From Apis mellifera (Eukaryota > Arthropoda > Insecta > Hymenoptera > Apidae), in assembly GCF_003254395.2 (NCBI RefSeq), contig NC_037646.1, positions 6,295,881 to 6,359,880 on the forward strand: DNA of 64,000 nt, given 5' to 3'. Both the position numbers and the translations under genes were made by a program. The notes below the pieces were generated by a model. That model ran no database searches. It was given only the letters and a program-made list of their open reading frames with translations, and was not told the origin of the DNA. This document shows positions 46,268 to 59,055 of the stretch, piece by piece; the stretch's first letter is position 1, and the number at the start of each line of letters is the position of its first letter.

Positions 46268-47700
46268 AAAAACGATTTTCTTTTTTTTTTCGCATCGCGA
46301 AAACAAAAACTTTTTTCAGTGGGGAAAATTTTGAAAGTAGAAAGAACAATCGATTGGGGAATGAAATGAAACGAAAGAAAGGATAAATTGAAACAGTTGA
46401 ATTTTTTTTTTAAATTTAACCATCAGAATTACAACTAATTTAAACAAAAGTTAAGAAAAGAATTAAATAAACAATTTTGAAGAAATTTAGAAATATTCTG
46501 TTCTGAGGAATAAAATAAATGATTTTAGAAAAATCAGATCAAATATTTTAATGAGAAGTAATAATAAAAGACGAGCTTTCTTACTTTTGCTCGAGTAAAT
46601 ATTCCTACATCGAGTATGAAATTTGCTTTTTCGATAGAAAATCGTATTTTGGAATAAAAACCAGGCCGAAAATCAACAATAGAACATCGTCGAAAATGGA
46701 ATGAAAAATTCCATTCGATATTTGCTCGAGAACGAAACTCGAGTCAATGGAACAAATAATGGTCAAGGGAAAAAAAGTTATAATCGATTAGCGAGAAGTC
46801 GAAGATGAAGGACGAGCGACAAAGTTAATTAATGTGAGAGCTTTGATCTTTAAGGGAAAAAAAAATGGTTTAATTTAAATTCGAATCCTTTAACGTGTAT
46901 CTTTTTCTCGTTAAAATTCATCAAATCGAAATCTCTATAACAAATGGCAACAAATTTCTGAATATCAGATTGGAAATACTTGAAATAATAATTGATGTGT
47001 TTTAATAATTGTATAAATTTATTTTGATATTTAAAAAATTTGTTGGAAGAAAGTTATAAGATGATTAAATAAATCATTTGTTAGTTAGGCATTTGTCCTC
47101 GAACATTAAAAAGTTTCGACATTACCAGCTTCTAAACTTGAATCGTGGATGGGAGAAGTTAAAGAGGATTGATAAAATTTACGACACGTTTGTCAGGGAA
47201 CTTAGCTTTTTGACGTAAGACAGAAATATCCAAGTTAAGCCTCGAGGCTTAAGAAGCTTCCTCCACTCCATCAGGATTATGCAGGGGAGAGCGTCAAAAT
47301 GATGATATAAAAGTTGATCGAATTTGTGAATTGAAACACATCCTCTCTTCTAAATTTTCTTTGACACAATAATCTTAATATTATAATAGTATCGGCGAAT
47401 TTAACCTCGAATAAACCTTCCATCTTTATTTTTCTCTCTTTTCAAAAAAGAATAACACTTTCGGATTAAAGTTTTTTTTTTCGAACAAACTCATAATTTT
47501 AACATCTCTCTTGTTGAACATAACCTCAAATGAACTTTAAAACTTCTGATCCCTCTTTATTTTTTTTCCTCCCCCCTCCATTTATTCTCATGTCGAAATT
47601 CTCTTAGCAAACCAAGCTCGAAACCACGATTCAAAACGTCTCAACACCCTCGAAATATAACCTCGAATAAATCTTCCTGAGATTAAACTTCTCAACGCAA
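46268..47700. other. AT-rich DNA with an 18-base palindrome
   Basis: TTAAGCCTCGAGGCTTAA at 47235-47252 is a perfect palindrome. Nothing else is recognised. Confidence 0.45.
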
Positions 47701-50120
47701 GCCCGGTATACATCATCATTTTTCTCCCGTTAGTTTACAACATCTCGTCCACGAGAATGCATGAATATTCAAAAGACGAGCACGTGGACACGTATCTATA
47801 ATATAATACAAATAACTGGACGTCCCCTAATGTTACACCGTATTACGTATCTACGTATGCATAATATGGTGCAGCCATGAAACGGCGGCGCCATTGTCTC
47901 TGCCGGGATAATGGGGCGGCCATTGAGCGCGGGATAAATAAATAAATCCCTTGGCAAACGCACATTTCACGAATTCATTAACTCGCAACGGTGATGGTCG
48001 TTCGACCGTGCGAGAACAAAAGCGTGAAAAGGCGTGCAAACGCGATAAGTCGCGTGTTCTCGACTATCGTGATCAATGGCCCTTCCTCCCATCCAATTGG
48101 CGAATGTCGTTGATTCTTCCATGAGAATCGTTCCATCCGAGAATGGAATAAAATTCCAGAGATATCTCCTGTGCATATGCACTGATAACGTTTATTATTC
48201 CGCGTTTGTTAATCGAAAGATTTCTCCTTTTCAAATTGGAAATTGAAGAAGTGTATATTATTTATTCTAAATCTTTATTTCAATTATTATTTGTCGATAA
48301 GAATTCTTGATTTATTATCGATTCTGATTCAATTTTATCTATTTTGTTCTAAAGTTGAATTAAGAAAATTTGAGATGATATCTCGCTCGTCGTTTAACGC
48401 CAGAATTTGTGTGGTTTCTCAATTAGAACTGGAGGAATGTTGCACGCGAATCTTGCAGATGAATATTGTAGTCGATGTATTGTTTCTGAAACCATTCTGG
48501 TTGCGTCATTAAAATTACGTGAAATTTATTACAACGCAAAATCAAGATTCTTCCATCGAAAAGACGAAACTCTCGAAGAAGAATTAATTCAGTTATGAAA
48601 TTTTAAAAATTTCAAGAAAAACAATTATCGATATTTCCTCCGAATATTTAGCATTTGAATAAACATCGATGATTTTATTTTCATCACGAAAACGAAATTG
48701 CACGGATACAATAATTTTAATTTCGTTCCGTGTGATCGAACCGCGTTTATTCCTATTGTTTTATCGCGTTCATGAATTATCGATGGCCCAATGAAATTCG
48801 ATCTTTGTATCCCGATATTTATTTATCATTATTATCAGTTATTTATGATTATCGTTGCGCGTTTGTTATTTCGAAGCCGTCTATTAATAATTAATTTGCG
48901 TACAGAATATTAGCATACATAATTGAATGGGAGCGTGAACGAAATGGAAGTGGAAAAAAAAAAAAATAGTACGAAGAAGAAAATTTCTTTCTGGAATATC
49001 GTAATTCCCCGTTTGGCAGAGTAACGATGATATTATTGCGACCGATTCTTCTATTTTCTAGGCGAGGATATAATGCTTCCTGGCCGAAGTTCGGGAGAAT
49101 ATCACCGAGATGAAGCTTGTTTAAGGAGATAATACTTTTATAGAGTGAATTCTTTTCCTCTTCGCGAGGATGTACGAGATAATTCCCGAAAGAGGGTCGA
49201 TATTGTAATACTTTGTGTAACATTATTTTTGCAAAAGAGATTTTATTGCTCGTTTCGAAAGGAATACATTTATTTTTTTTTAACTATTTTGATTATTTTT
49301 GTATAATTATATATATAAATTTTCTTTGGAAAGAATTTAATAAAAAAGAGATTGGATGAGTGAAGATAATGGAATGAAGATAATTCGATAATTAATTTTT
49401 TCTTGAAGTGTATCATCGATAATGGGTAATTTTATCGATATGCAAAATGCAAGAACTTTCATTTTGAGGAATAACGATAATGGGGTGGTTATTCAATTTG
49501 ACTGCATTATCTACTTCTACTATCTTTTAACAGTTTTCCATCAAGAATTTTCAAAGATTATTATATTTCCCATACTTTCAATTATTATTTCCATGTTTTA
49601 TTATTATTTTTTTCTTCCCTTATTTTACGGCATCATCCTTATTTCACAATTTAACATTTAACAGGATTAAATCTAATTTATTCAACGCATCGAAAATTCA
49701 CTCTAAAGAGTAAGCTCGAAAAAAGTTATCAAAATAAAGTCCCTAGCCGTTCAATACTCCCATCCACGAACGTTCTCCCACGAACTCGAATCGCGAATAA
49801 CACGACTAAAACCGAATTCCACTGAACTCCATAAATCCTTCGTCGATCTTAAACAACGATCGATCGCGAACCTTTCCCAATCGCTATTGATACAAATGTT
49901 ACACCTACCTGTGCATCGACGGTGCTCTCTTCGGCCTCGTTGCGTGGACACGTGCGCCGATCAGGATATCGATGTGACGATACTCGTGCCGTATTACGCA
50001 CGTACCAACTGCACCTACTCCCGTTTCCGGGTCGAGGAACCCGATTTATCGAGGGCGCCGCTTCTTCTGCAACCATGCAAATCCTCCGGATTAGATGTGT
50101 TCTTCTTTAAACCTTTGAGC
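47701..50120. other. GC-richer patches at 47700-48180 and 49740-50120
   Basis: The first has CpG-rich sequence with CGGCGGCG and overlapping frames on both strands. The second holds the candidate exon described at 49909-50076. AT-rich DNA separates them. Confidence 0.35.
49909..50076 (-). other. Candidate first coding exon, minus strand
   Basis: An ATG (plus 50074-50076) opens 56 codons (MVAEEAAPSINRVPRPGNGS ... EESTVDAQ) ending at a consensus donor CAG|GTAGGT (plus 49903-49908), phase 0. A plus-strand frame is open over the same bases (VDTCADQDIDVTILVPYYAR), so composition could account for both. No family is recognised. Confidence 0.18.
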
Positions 50121-50164
50121 TCGGTGCTCGTTCCTTCCTTCGTTTTTATTTTTAAATAATTTGC

Positions 50165-50470
50165 GAAATATTTGAATATATATATTGGAATTGATCTGTA
50201 TATTTTGAGATTTTTAATTATTTCGAATCTGTGTGGGTTATCTTTGAATTGTTTTTTTTTTTAAAGATTTAGATTAGATTTTGAAATTTTGAAACGATTT
50301 AATGGCGAATATTGAAATTGGAATACTCTTGAGATTTTGAATTTATATATATATTGGAATTGTTATGTTTTTATATAAACAATTTGATTGGATTTTGGCG
50401 AAATATTGAAATGGAATCTCTGGGAATTGAACTCTCTTGAGATATCGAATCGTTTAGATTTGAATTGTAT
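50165..50470. repeat. Diverged tandem pair, about 170 bp apart
   Basis: ATATATATTGGAATTG appears near 50177 and 50347. GGCGAATATTGAAATTGGAA and its variant GGCGAAATATTGAAATGGAA follow in each copy, both continuing to an ACTCTCTTGAGAT-like block. Confidence 0.55.
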
Positions 50471-50656
50471 ATTTATTTTTTCGAGTTTTTTAAAATATTG
50501 ATTTTCTTTTGGATTACTACTTTATTATTCTATCGATTACCTTGATTTGAAATTGGTGATGCCTATTTCTTGTAATTAATTACTGCATACATTATTTAAA
50601 TTGAAATTATTATTCCATCAAGCAGATTACTTGTTCCTCCTCCTTGTTTTACGAAT

Positions 50657-50690
50657 TATTTTTATTTTATTTTATTTTATTTTATTTTAT
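50657..50690. repeat. (TTTTA)n microsatellite
   Basis: About seven TTTTA units. Confidence 0.95.
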
Positions 50691-51399
50691 GTAAAATATC
50701 GATTTTAATCACAAAATTTAATCATGTTTTAATTACTTGATTATAATGCATGGAATTTAGATTATTATTGTTTTGCTGCTCTATCATTCGATCGAGAAAA
50801 TTCAAGATAAATGACATTTCCTTATTAAATTCGTTTATCAATTTTTGGAAAGCCTGATCAAAAATTCACTCCAATTAAGATCATTGTTCTTTTAAATGGA
50901 AAAAGAAGAACACTAACTTTATAATCTACTCTTCTTCATTCCCAAATTACCATAATTAGAAACGATTGCTTTGTTAAAATTAAATTCAAATATGATTCTA
51001 TTCCAATTATGAATTTAATTCGAATAATTCTTCCCGATCGATAAATTCGTCTAAAATTAGAATAAAAGATATATCAAATCTGTAATTAAAATCGTTTCTT
51101 CCCCCAAAACTAACATTAACAACCTATCGAAAGAATTCCTCTTCCATTTTATTTTATTTCTCTTTCTTCGTACAGATCACGATCGAATTAATTAAAACTG
51201 TAGTATCATCCATCTTTAAGTATATCCATTAAAAACAGGAAAAAGAGAATCTTTTCCTCCGTGTCTCCATCCAATCCAATCCACCCAGATACTCTTTAAT
51301 CTCTCGTCGATAACCTGAATCGAAACGATTCCTTCAAACCTCATCGATCACTCTCGAACAATAGATCCCAAATAAATAATCTTGCAATTGTTCCTTATT
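50691..51399. other. AT-rich sequence, nothing recognised
   Basis: I see no gene or repeat. Confidence 0.5.
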
Positions 51400-52570
51400 T
51401 AAAATAAATCCTACTCCTCTCCAGAATCATCCCTCAAACTAGCCCTAGTTCCTGGGGGCATATACCTATATATCCTAAACTTCTTCCAACTTTCATCCCC
51501 CATGTCCAACAGAAAACAAAGAAAAAGCAAGCAACAAAAACTGCGCCAAACTTCTTCCGACCCTTACCCCAAGAATCTCTCCTCTATCCTCCAGCCTTTC
51601 GCGTCTTCGATGCTCCTGAACAATGGACACTGCAAAAGGGACTTTCGTAGTGCGCACAAAGAGAACACCCAATGCACCCGGTGCACCAACTCTTTCCCAC
51701 CATAGAGAAAATATCAACCCTCGACCACCCTTCGTCCGTCCGTCCGTTCGTTCACCTTCCTCTACTACGATGCAAGCACATCAACAATCCTTTTCACCCT
51801 TTAAAAAACCAAGTCACCTTTAGAAAAAATAAACCAAGAATCACTACTTCCTTCAATCCCTCTTCTTCAAATCTCAAATTTCGCGCAAACAAACGAAAGA
51901 ATACCGCCCAAGGAGATATACACGATAAACTCTCTCTTCTTCCCAACCTCCTCTCTTCTTCCTTTTTTTATACGGGTCCAACACTCCTCTAAACTGTCAA
52001 TTCTTTAATTCTAGGTAGGTGGAAACAGGGCCGCCCAACGAGAGGAGCATAGGTAAGAACCGGCCGGCCGGTGTTCCTCGTGGATTCTAACTTGTGGCTC
52101 GGCGGGCGAGCGACAGGGAGAGAGAGAGAGAGAGAGAGCGAGAGCGAGAGCGAGAGAGGGAGCGTGACAGAGGATGGACTCTCTCCCTCGCCGGGTGGCA
52201 GCCAGGTCACCGACCGTGATCGTCCTCGCTCCGACCGAACTGTATCTATCGGCGGCGCGCTCGCGACTGGGATCCAGGATCTCGGATGAGAGGCGAGCTC
52301 TCGAGAACGAGCGCGCATGCGCCGCTTCTCCATCCTGCTCTACCGAGTACCCACCTCACCCCACCCCACCGCAACGCTAGCCAAGGCTCTCGCTCTTTCC
52401 CTTTTTACTTTTCTCTCTCTCTCTCGCGCGCGTTGCCGGTTGCTGTTTCCCGTCCTCGTCTGTCGTGGGTGGCGGTGATAACCGCGTCTCTCTCGCGCCT
52501 GCCCTGCCCTGGTCTCCTGCCACGCCACAGCTTATTCTACCACTGATACTCGCCCCTGCATGTGTAAGCA
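51400..52570. promoter_or_regulatory. Promoter-like GC-rich island
   Basis: The largest CpG-rich block in the window. It contains a GA/GAGC tract (52117-52160), a CT tract (about 52412-52425), CGCGCG and GCGCGC-rich DNA, and donor-like sites on the plus strand (GTAAGA near 52053, GTAAGC near 52567, GTAAGT near 52737). This matches a promoter and untranslated first exon of a plus-strand transcript, but no initiator or TATA box stands out and direction is uncertain. Overlapping open frames in all directions are composition effects. Confidence 0.4.
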
Positions 52571-54749
52571 GCTGTTCCTCCAGCTTTCCGTTCTTTTTTT
52601 TTTTATTTTTGTGATTTGGGTTTTATTTTTGGGATTTGGATTTTGCTCCTTTGTTTCTTGAGAGTGTTTTTGTTTGGAGATTTTTTTTTTTTTTTCTTTG
52701 GAGTTTGGAAGTTCTTGAGGAGAAAGGGATTATTGTAAGTGCTTGGATGTCGTGAAAGTCTTTTTCTTTTTTGGGGGATGTTTTTGGGGAGGGAGGATTT
52801 TATTATTAAATAATGATTCGAGCTGTTTTTTTAATGGGATGGGAGTGTCTCTCTTGTTTTTTACAGGCTAGAAATTTCTGAATGCGAATTTTTGGTATGG
52901 ATAGATGAAATTTGGTTTTGCGCTGTTAGGGATGAATAGGGGATGGAGACTTTAGAGGAATTGAATCGTGAGGTTTTTCGAGGGGAGAAGGAGTTATATG
53001 TTGGAAATGTTGGGGAGGGAGAGAGATGTTTGAAGTCGTGAGATGATAATTAATGAGGAAGAGTCGAGGGTGAGGTTGTGAAAAAGAGAATGTGTAATGG
53101 GAAAGGGTTTAATGGTTGGAATTGGTTTTGAAATGAGTGGTGTTGTTAAGTAATTGAAATACAGGCTTTTGTATTAGATATTTCTTTCTCTATTTTTGTA
53201 TTTTTTTTTATCTATTGTTATTTGTTTAATTAATTGTCTAAAATTTTAATTCCATCCATTCGTGTTATTTATAAAACAAAAAAATGTATATATATTATTA
53301 TCGATCAATCGTTGAAAAGATTATAAAATTCATATTTTTCGAAATGATACATCAAACTTATTATCTTCAATTACTTATTTTCTCTTATAATGTATAAATA
53401 TTTGTTTCGAAATTTCTGGTTTAAAATTTAATACATTTATGATAAAGAATGGAAACATGAGAACTTACCTCTCTTGCACGGTAATTTTCGAGTTATAATA
53501 TCTCATGAAAACTGTGCCTTTATTTCTCTATTCGTGCTTTCCTTTTCTTTCTATCGCGTACGCTTTCGCGAGTCTGATCAGACATTGACTCGTTCTACTT
53601 GCGCACGGTATATACTTCCCTTCGCTTTTCCGCTTCCTTTCTTTCCACACTTTCTTTTCTTCTTAATGAAACAATATCGCTCTTTATACGTCTCATTTCA
53701 TCTGCATATTTTTTTTTTAAACAAAACCAAGAAGCATTCTTTTATCGGACAATACAAAGAGCAGAGTATTCCGTTGAAAATAATTAAAAACAAGAATGTT
53801 TTTCAATCCTACTCCAAGAATTCCATTTTTTTTATTGTTTGCGATCTCTTCCATATTTCTTATATATTATTCATATTTTGTAAAAAAAAAAAAAAAATTT
53901 TATCACTCGTATTTCCCTATCGCGAAATTTTTCCCCAACTGACTCTCTTTTATTGCGTATTTCTTTATTACGAAATTCTTTTCTAGTTGAAAAATTTTCT
54001 GATAATAAAATTCTTTGCAATCTGAAAAATTTCTTAGGAATAAAATAATTTTTTTCTTTCTTCAAAGGGAGAAATTTCCATTAATCTTTAATTTATATTA
54101 CGTATCGTGAAAACGAATAATAAAATAGTTTAATTTCCATACTCAATAAACAATAAGAAAGCAATTAAAAGCTTCCTCGTCGATATTTTCCTATTATCGA
54201 TCACTTAAGATTTCAAAGCTCGATTTATTTCATCCTTTCCGCTGATGATAATCACTCACTCCCGCCGCTCCCGTTTGGTTCAATTAATTTACCTTTATAA
54301 AAAAAAAAAAAATTTTCCCTTTGTTACCCAACGATCGAAATAATTCATCCTTCGATTTGATTAACCCTCGCTCGATCAACCCTCTGCCGCTAAAATGATT
54401 CTTTTGTTCTCCTCTCCTTTCACATTTTTCACAGATTTGCATATCTTTTCCATCCCATTTCGATATTTACTTCCTCCTTAGAGGAATTTAAATGATTAAA
54501 TGATCCAATTTTTTCTCCGTTTAATTAAAATTAAACACAAATCTCGCAAATACTTTACATTAATCCCACGAATTGATCTAGAAAAAGGAATAATATTCAT
54601 TGCCTTCAAATTAAGAATTTATCCTCGAGTCCTTGAAATTTATCTCAACTCTTTGAGGCAAAAAGAAGTTCCAAACCTTCCAACTTTCCAAACTCTCTCG
54701 ACATCAAGATATCGAGAAATCTCCACTTGTGATTTCTCTTCCCAACAAA
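52571..54749. other. T/G-rich then AT-rich DNA
   Basis: 52580-53170 is strikingly T- and G-rich on the plus strand (GGGATTTGG, TTTTGGGG patterns), unlike the rest of the window. A minus-strand consensus donor (GTAAGT, plus 53463-53468) follows a short open frame. I see no supported gene. Confidence 0.4.
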
Positions 54750-55280
54750 TAATTTTTATATGTATTTTTCATTGTCCCCCCCCCTCTATTTACACCCTAT
54801 AGTTGCACCCTGTAGTTTTCCAACTTTTTCATCGAGCACCACCACTCCTCGCCCATCCATATTTCCTCCTCGAAAGCGTTCCAAACAAAAGTTGCCACCA
54901 ATCCACTTTCCCACCTCGAACTTCCGCCTCGAACTTTATCAACGTTCCTTCTATCCTCGCTCGTTAAATCCCTCGCCTCACCTTTCCACCACTTCTTACG
55001 CGGTAAAAAGTAGAAATACGCCACAAATATGAGACGGATGAAAGGATCCACCCTTTCGCTGGATATATGTCAACCACGTGGAAGAATCCCTCCACGTGGG
55101 TAAATTTGTGGGCGCGCCTTCGATATCCTCGATCGACCTGAAACAAAGCAATATGTGTGACGTCTCTTGGGTAAAAGTCAAACGCGTTGTGTACAGATAT
55201 ATATATATACGGTTGATATTTCACGCGGTTTTCCACTTGGAAATTTTACTCGAGCCATCGGATGGATTTTTTGGGGTAAG
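54750..55280. other. GC-richer patch with an ACACCCTGTAG-like motif
   Basis: TACACCCTATAG and GCACCCTGTAG lie near 54790 and 54804, variants of the motif in the 44 kb duplication. A CpG-rich block follows, with no recognised gene. Confidence 0.35.
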
Positions 55281-55513
55281 ATTGTATTTAAATTTTTATT
55301 TTTTGAAGTTTGTTTAATTATTATTATTATTAGATATTTATTTTGTAAAATTGTTTAATAACACGATTTATATAATTTATTCGATTCGTTGGATTTTTCG
55401 ATCATATTCTTTTATTGAAAAGGAGTTGGAATTCTTTCCGGTTGATTCGTTGGAATAAAGGTGGAGAAAATAAGGTGACAGAAGATCGAACTATTGGAAT
55501 CCGGAACGCATCA

Positions 55514-55521
55514 TGACGTCA
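55514..55521. promoter_or_regulatory. Palindromic CRE site
   Basis: TGACGTCA is a full consensus CREB/ATF site. A single 8-base match is weak evidence. Confidence 0.25.
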
Positions 55522-55740
55522 AGTCGATTTTACTTCGGCTCACCTTTCTTAGAGTTGTGTTTATATAACATTTTTCACGTTTCTATATTTCTTTATGTAA
55601 AATATGTATATATGTAATATTTTCAAGTGATTCGAAATTCAATTGAATTGTTATTATAGAATCAAGGGGAGATATTTCCAGATCAGTTTATTAAAAAACA
55701 ATTGTAAATAGAAATATATTCGATATTACGAATCTAAAAA

Positions 55741-55768
55741 AGAAGAAGAAGAAGAAGAAGAAGAAGAA
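55741..55768. repeat. (AGA)n microsatellite
   Basis: About nine AGA/GAA units. Confidence 0.95.
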
Positions 55769-58700
55769 AGAAATTCAAATTTTAATTAAGATTAAATCCT
55801 AATAAAAATTCGGAGGAAGAGCAACTCTCTCTTTCGAGAAGAAACTTTCTTTCGAAAAAAGAAATCTCTTCGAAAGAAGGAACACGTTCGAAGTGATCCG
55901 GAACGTGTCCAGATCCGGTTGGATGTAAATTCCACTCGAACTTGTTTATCGGACCAAACTCTTCGGCCACCGCTTTATCTACGTTCCAGTTATTCGATAA
56001 AAACGATCACGCGTGTTTCATGCTGCGCGACTCGTCGAGCAGAAGAAGAGGAAGAGGAGAAGAAAAGAAGAGAAGAAGAAAAAAAAAGGGATCCTCAGCG
56101 ACGTTTGATCTTATTTTCAGAGGGGAAAAGGAAGATAGTCGAACATCCTCATCCCCATTTATATATCGATCCTGTTTACGAATCGTGGATGGGATGGGAG
56201 AAAAAACTGTACCAGGGTAGGATAAATTAAATTCCTGATATTCGTGAAAAATTTTGAATTTTTTCACTTGATTACTTTCCTTGTAAAATTCGTTATTTTT
56301 ATTTAAAAAGGAAAAAATTACTCCACATGTTTGTACCATGGATATTTCAATTTCCATCTTTACAAGCACGTATTAATTAATGATCATTTCATTTGTAGGA
56401 GTGCAACCAGTTGTCTGTGACTTTATCGTGATTCTGTGACTCATCTCGAGTGGCTTAATAACCTTATCATGCTCTTCAATTTGTCTCCAATTTATATTAA
56501 GATATCATGAAAATACGTGATATAAATTGACGATTGAAAATATTTATTACATATACGGTATAAATTTCAAAGTTCTCGATAAAGCTTCATTCAAAGGAAT
56601 GAGAAATATAAATTTTTAAAATATCTACGTTTGATATCATTAATCCTTTTTACATTTAGAAAGAGAGAGAGAGAGAAAGAGAGATACATACATCTCTCAG
56701 AACGACATCATTCATACGATCTTTTGAACCGAGATATCTCATGCGTCTTTTCCAATATTCATGTCACTTCGTGCAAGGATAAATATAAAACAGTTTCCCT
56801 TTTAAAAATGTAACCTATTCGTACATCATCGTTCAACATCCTTAATCCTTTTCCGTTCGAGCACGAGATATTATTCTCGATATTTCGAACAACTCATCTT
56901 TTCAAGCTCGAATAGCTTAATATCAAGAAAGAGAGAGAGAGAGAGAGAGAGGAATGAAAACTCTTGAGGTTTAAGAAGTTTCGTTTTGCAACGACGAGAC
57001 GAGTAGATTTGGCTTTTGTACTGGAAAAATAATGCTTCTTCTGGATACCAGCCCTTGAAAAATTTATATCTGGAACGGATGCCAAGAGTGGTTATTACCC
57101 TCACGTGGAAATCACTGTTGGCGGTACGTCGTGAGAGACAGTTTTGTGCGACAAATAAAAAATGAAATTAGAATTATTAAGAAGATAGAACGTGGAAGTG
57201 AAGTGTGCAAAATTGTGCCATATATTTGGAAGACGGGTCAAGAACTTTTACCGATTCCAATTTTAAAAGTAAATCTCGAAAGAAGAGAAAGAGTTGAAGA
57301 TCAAAATTAAAGTATATCGAATATTATTTAACTAATTTATAGAATTCTTTTTGTTGTGAAATTTCGTTTATTTTCAGGCAAAAAAAAAAAGAAAGAAAAA
57401 GAAAAAGAAGATGTGCAAGTTGTTTCACTTGAATACGGAAAACGTAAACATTGCATTCGAAACTTTCTTCTTTTAACTTCGTTCCAAAGTGAAAATGCGT
57501 ATTCATGAGTCGGCGAAAGTTTATCGTGTCTCTCAGTTTCGCGCTTGATAAGTTTTGAGTTGGAGACGAATTGACAAAGAATGTGGCGAGAAATAACGTG
57601 TTTCTCAATGTATACGCTGTATTGGGAGCTGAATGGCTCGTTGAGAGTGGTCAATTCGCGGGAAGGGAAGAATTCGAAGGAGGAGGAAGTGAAGAAGAAG
57701 AAGAAGAAGAAAAAGACGTTGAAAGGTTGTTGAAAGTGGCTGTGACCGAGGAAACGAGGCAAATAAAGAGGAAAAGTTGCGTCCATTTGTCGTTTCGTAT
57801 CGCCAAAGGGTAAAAATTTTACCCAGAAGTTTGTATTTCGAGAATGTGACGAATGAATTTAATTTACGATAATTTATAAATTTAATATAAGATAATATTT
57901 ACGATAAAAAAACAATTGTGAAGAATTGTAATGTATATAAGATCAAGTTATTAAATTATTGAATTAATTGGATAAAAAATATATATATATTCAATTTAAT
58001 AATATTTTTATAAAATTGAATATAAAAGGGAATGACTTTCCCTTCTTTGAATTTTAAAACAATTTTCGAAAATTAATCCAAGTGAAAGAAATGTGAGACG
58101 ATGTCTTTTAACAATTGAATTATTACAATTTTCTAAGAATATTCCAATATTCTTTTTAGTTGCAAGAATAAAAATTGAACGTGATTAGAACTTGGAATTA
58201 AACTTGGAATTAAACGAATGCATATATATGATAAATCTTGTGAGAAAACTGATGATTACAAGACGATTTCACACTCTGTTGACGTCTATTCGCGAATAAA
58301 ATGCGGGATAAAAGCGATAAATCGTGGAATGTAGCCGATATATCCTCTATGAAACGAGCAACGTCTTAATAGCCGTAATTAAATTTCCCGCCACCGGAAA
58401 GGGGATGTTTCGCTTGCAGTCGTAAATTTCGAGCTGTCGCAACAAACATATACACGTGCCAGCGATCCCTGTCAGTTCATTCGTTCTCATTCGTTAAACA
58501 TCCTGTTAAATTTCGAATCTTTTGATATTACTTATTTCTTTCACGTTTCGATAAATTCGATCAAAAATTCGTTTCAAAAATTCTGATAATCAGAAGGGAT
58601 TGCTCTCGATTTGGCAAAAGATAGACTTTATATACAAGAATAAATATCATTCTTGAGAAGAAGAAATCGTGAAGATTAAGAAATTGTTTCGAATTGAATA

Positions 58701-59035
58701 AATTTCTCATCGTCCATTCGACAATTTTATATATTAATCACGATTGAATAAACAAAAAGAATCAAACATCTGAAAAATTTAAAATTTAAAAATTGGAGAA
58801 ATTCTTTACAAATTATTTCAACATCATGACAATAAAACATTCCACAGAACCAGAACCAACCAGGAAAGCTATTCGCGATAACGAGCCGCGAGAATAATCG
58901 ATCGCTGTTCGACATTATAGCAGCAACGTAGCCAACCATCCAAAAAATGAAAAAACAAAAGAAAAAAAAAAAAGAAAATCGAGATAAAAGGTAACCAGGG
59001 ATGTATTCTCGATCGAACGAATTCGGGATATTTGT
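55769..59035. other. AT-rich DNA with several GA repeats
   Basis: (GA)n lies at 56660-56684 and 56930-56952, and (GAA)n at 57690-57714. A slightly GC-richer block lies at 58290-58470. I see no supported gene. Confidence 0.45.
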
Positions 59036-59055
59036 TCTCTCTCTCTCTCTCTCTC
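59036..59055. repeat. (CT)n microsatellite
   Basis: About ten CT units at the edge of a CpG-richer patch (59010-59360). Confidence 0.95.

Noticed and set aside
51993..52546. Arg/Ser-rich frames up to 114 codons in both directions
   Set aside because: They are encoded by GA/CT repeats and CpG-rich sequence; the peptides (SLSLSLSL, RERESESE) are repeat artefacts.
53463..53530. Possible minus-strand exon before a GTAAGT donor
   Set aside because: The only open frame is short and the upstream AG lacks a pyrimidine tract.
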